From Phocaeicola sp. (GTDB lineage Bacteria; Bacteroidota; Bacteroidia; Bacteroidales; Bacteroidaceae): 32,932 bases of DNA. The stretch lies in NCBI GenBank assembly GCA_020026175.1, contig JAHHQV010000028.1:1-32932 (forward strand), read 5' to 3'. Under the pieces are notes generated by a model. It was not told the origin of the DNA. It searched no databases and worked only from the letters and a program-made list of their open reading frames with translations. Every line of letters begins with the position of its first letter. The first letter of the stretch is position 1. The position numbers and the translations under genes are program-made. Of the stretch, positions 31,916 to 32,932 are shown one piece after another.

Positions 31916-32589
31916 CTAAGAACAATAAAAAAGTCAGATTCAAAATCTAATAAAGAAACCCTGGAAGAGGAAGTAAAACGTCTTCGTAAAGAAAATTCAA
32001 AACTTAAATCTCAGAAAGCAGCCAAGGAAGCTAAGCTTAAAGAAGCGAGAAAGGAACTTAAAAAAAAAGACGTAAAGACCGTGACTGTGACCGAAGAACA
32101 AATGAAATTGTTATCGACCCTATTCCCGGACATAGATACTCTCTTCTGATTGTTCAACTTTGTGTATTGATCTACATTCGAACCAACTGCGGTCTTCGTA
32201 CTGTTGTGAAGATACTTGAGATCTTTAACGAAGTACTCGAAGGAAAATGCGGAAAGGTCCCATGCTATAATACCGTAGAGAATTGGATGAAGAAACTTGG
32301 GTTATCCACTTATGAAAATGACAACAAACCTACGGATAAAAAGTTTGCCTATGTCATTGACGAAAGCATAATGGTTAATCGGGAGAAACTTCTTCTAATC
32401 CTGGGAGTTCCTGCTGAGCATCCCGGACATCCTCTTAAGCATGAGAATGTTACGGTTGTCAGTATGAAACCCGGCGGTTCCTTTAAAGGAGACGACATCA
32501 AGCAGGAGGTTGAAAAGTCCATTCAAGAGAATGGGGCTAAACCTGAATATGAAATCAGTTTAACGGGTATACTTATTTCAAGCGCCTAA
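31916..32589 (+). pseudogene. Truncated transposase-like gene in two overlapping frames
   Basis: One frame (31916-32149) encodes a Lys/Glu-rich coiled-coil segment (NKETLEEEVKRLRKENSKLK). The frame one base back (32062-32589) encodes PIPGHRYSLLIVQLCVLIYI, LRTVVKILEIFNEVLEGKCG and CYNTVENWMKKLGL. These are followed by FAYVIDESIMVNREKLLLIL, whose Asp probably is the first acidic residue of a DDE catalytic core. The protein then breaks off after PEYEIS, just where the palindrome cluster begins, so the other catalytic residues are missing. The frames overlap past a run of nine A (32060-32068), where a -1 shift would join them; this could be programmed frameshifting or an indel. The coiled-coil frame has no ATG at its start. 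Identification as a transposase rests on overall pattern, not on a named IS family. Confidence 0.6.
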
Positions 32590-32656
32590 GCGTTGTTGTC
32601 AAAGCGACTGGTCGTTTTGCTTCAAACGCTTAGGCGTTTTTTTTAAACGCCTGGGG
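32580..32656. repeat. Cluster of short GC-rich palindromes, right copy
   Basis: Four units follow the broken transposase frame: AAGCGCCTAAGCGTTG (32580-32595), AAAGCGACTGGTCGTTTTGC (32601-32620), AAACGCTTAGGCGTTT (from 32624, followed by more T) and AAACGCCTGGGG (32645-32656). They are variants of the units at 197-256. The third has a 6-bp stem followed by a T run and could terminate rightward transcription. Confidence 0.65.
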
Positions 32657-32870
32657 TCTATATTTTACCTTCTTTTCACCAGAAAAGTTTCTTTTATGCC
32701 CAATGATTTCCCCGAAGGTATACATTTCTTTTCCTGTCTTATTATATATAATATTGTGTATGTTTTTTGGTCTTGAAATCATGTTTTAAATCAGTGTTTT
32801 TAAACACGGTTGATAATCAATGTATTAAGTAAAAAATGTGATTTTTTTGAAAAATTCTTTTGCATAAGTG
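32657..32870. other. AT-rich gene-free stretch
   Basis: No coding frame or RNA gene is supported here. The only structure noted is the short dyad GTGTTT-TT-AAACAC near 32794-32807. The stretch leads into the promoter at the right edge. Confidence 0.4.
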
Positions 32871-32900
32871 TTGCATAAATGAAAAAAGTCTGTACCTTTG
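32871..32900 (+). promoter_or_regulatory. Strong promoter for a gene beyond the right edge
   Basis: TTG (32871-32873), a 19-base spacer and TACCTTTG (32893-32900) match the Bacteroidota consensus. The -7 octamer is identical to that of the initiator tRNA promoter at the other end, which suggests a highly expressed or stable-RNA/translation gene. The TTG lies in a tandem near-repeat, TTGCATAAGTG-TTGCATAAATG (32860-32881). The transcribed leader starts around 32907 and contains the small dyad CTTTC-GAGA-GGGAAAG. Confidence 0.8.
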
Positions 32901-32932
32901 CATCCGCTTTCGAGAGGGAAAGTGATTACAAC

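Overview
The window reads as a chromosomal segment of a gut-type Bacteroidota, most likely Bacteroidaceae (Bacteroides/Phocaeicola-like). The evidence is a SusC/SusD pair, a TamL/TamB pair, a DUF4249/TonB-receptor pair, many lipoproteins with short signal peptides, weak Shine-Dalgarno sequences, and several promoters of the Bacteroidota form TTG-N19/20-TAnnTTTG. No species can be assigned by reading alone.

Layout, left to right. Positions 1-260 hold the 5' part of an initiator tRNA-Met on the minus strand with its promoter, then a cluster of short GC-rich palindromes. Positions 353-5351 are an orphan SusC/SusD outer-membrane uptake pair with promoter and terminator and no neighbouring glycan-degrading enzyme. 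Positions 5478-7740 carry a TetR regulator with a self-operator-like inverted repeat, fabG, and an RluA-type pseudouridine synthase. From 22427 down to 8007 seven genes lie on the minus strand with very tight spacing or overlap: tamB, tamL (lipidated TamA-like Omp85 protein), a cyclophilin lipoprotein, an M16 zinc peptidase, a MATE exporter, a hybrid histidine kinase with receiver and Hpt domains, and an NtrC-type sigma-54 activator. This suggests envelope biogenesis and quality control genes co-expressed with an export pump and a complete His-Asp-His-Asp phosphorelay.

Positions 22522-26502 on the plus strand hold a sugar-nucleotidyltransferase, a CLC transporter with fluoride-type (CLC-F) signature residues, a nitroreductase and a pirin. 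Positions 26660-31295 on the minus strand hold a surface/periplasmic cluster: a lipoprotein with two beta-gamma-crystallin Greek-key motifs, a small unknown lipoprotein, a TonB-dependent receptor without the usual N-terminal carboxypeptidase-like domain, and a DUF4249 lipoprotein.

Positions 31300-32660 are an accessory, decayed region: three consecutive hairpins, a 12-bp inverted-repeat pair enclosing a 35-residue membrane ORF, a truncated transposase-like gene in two overlapping frames joined at a run of nine A, and a second cluster of the same GC-rich palindromes found near the left end. The window closes on a strong promoter reading rightward into a gene outside it.

The most unusual candidates are the crystallin-lipoprotein/TonB/DUF4249 cluster, the phosphorelay appended to the Tam operon, the palindrome family at both ends, and the small inverted-repeat element. 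All functional statements are from reading motifs; no search was run.
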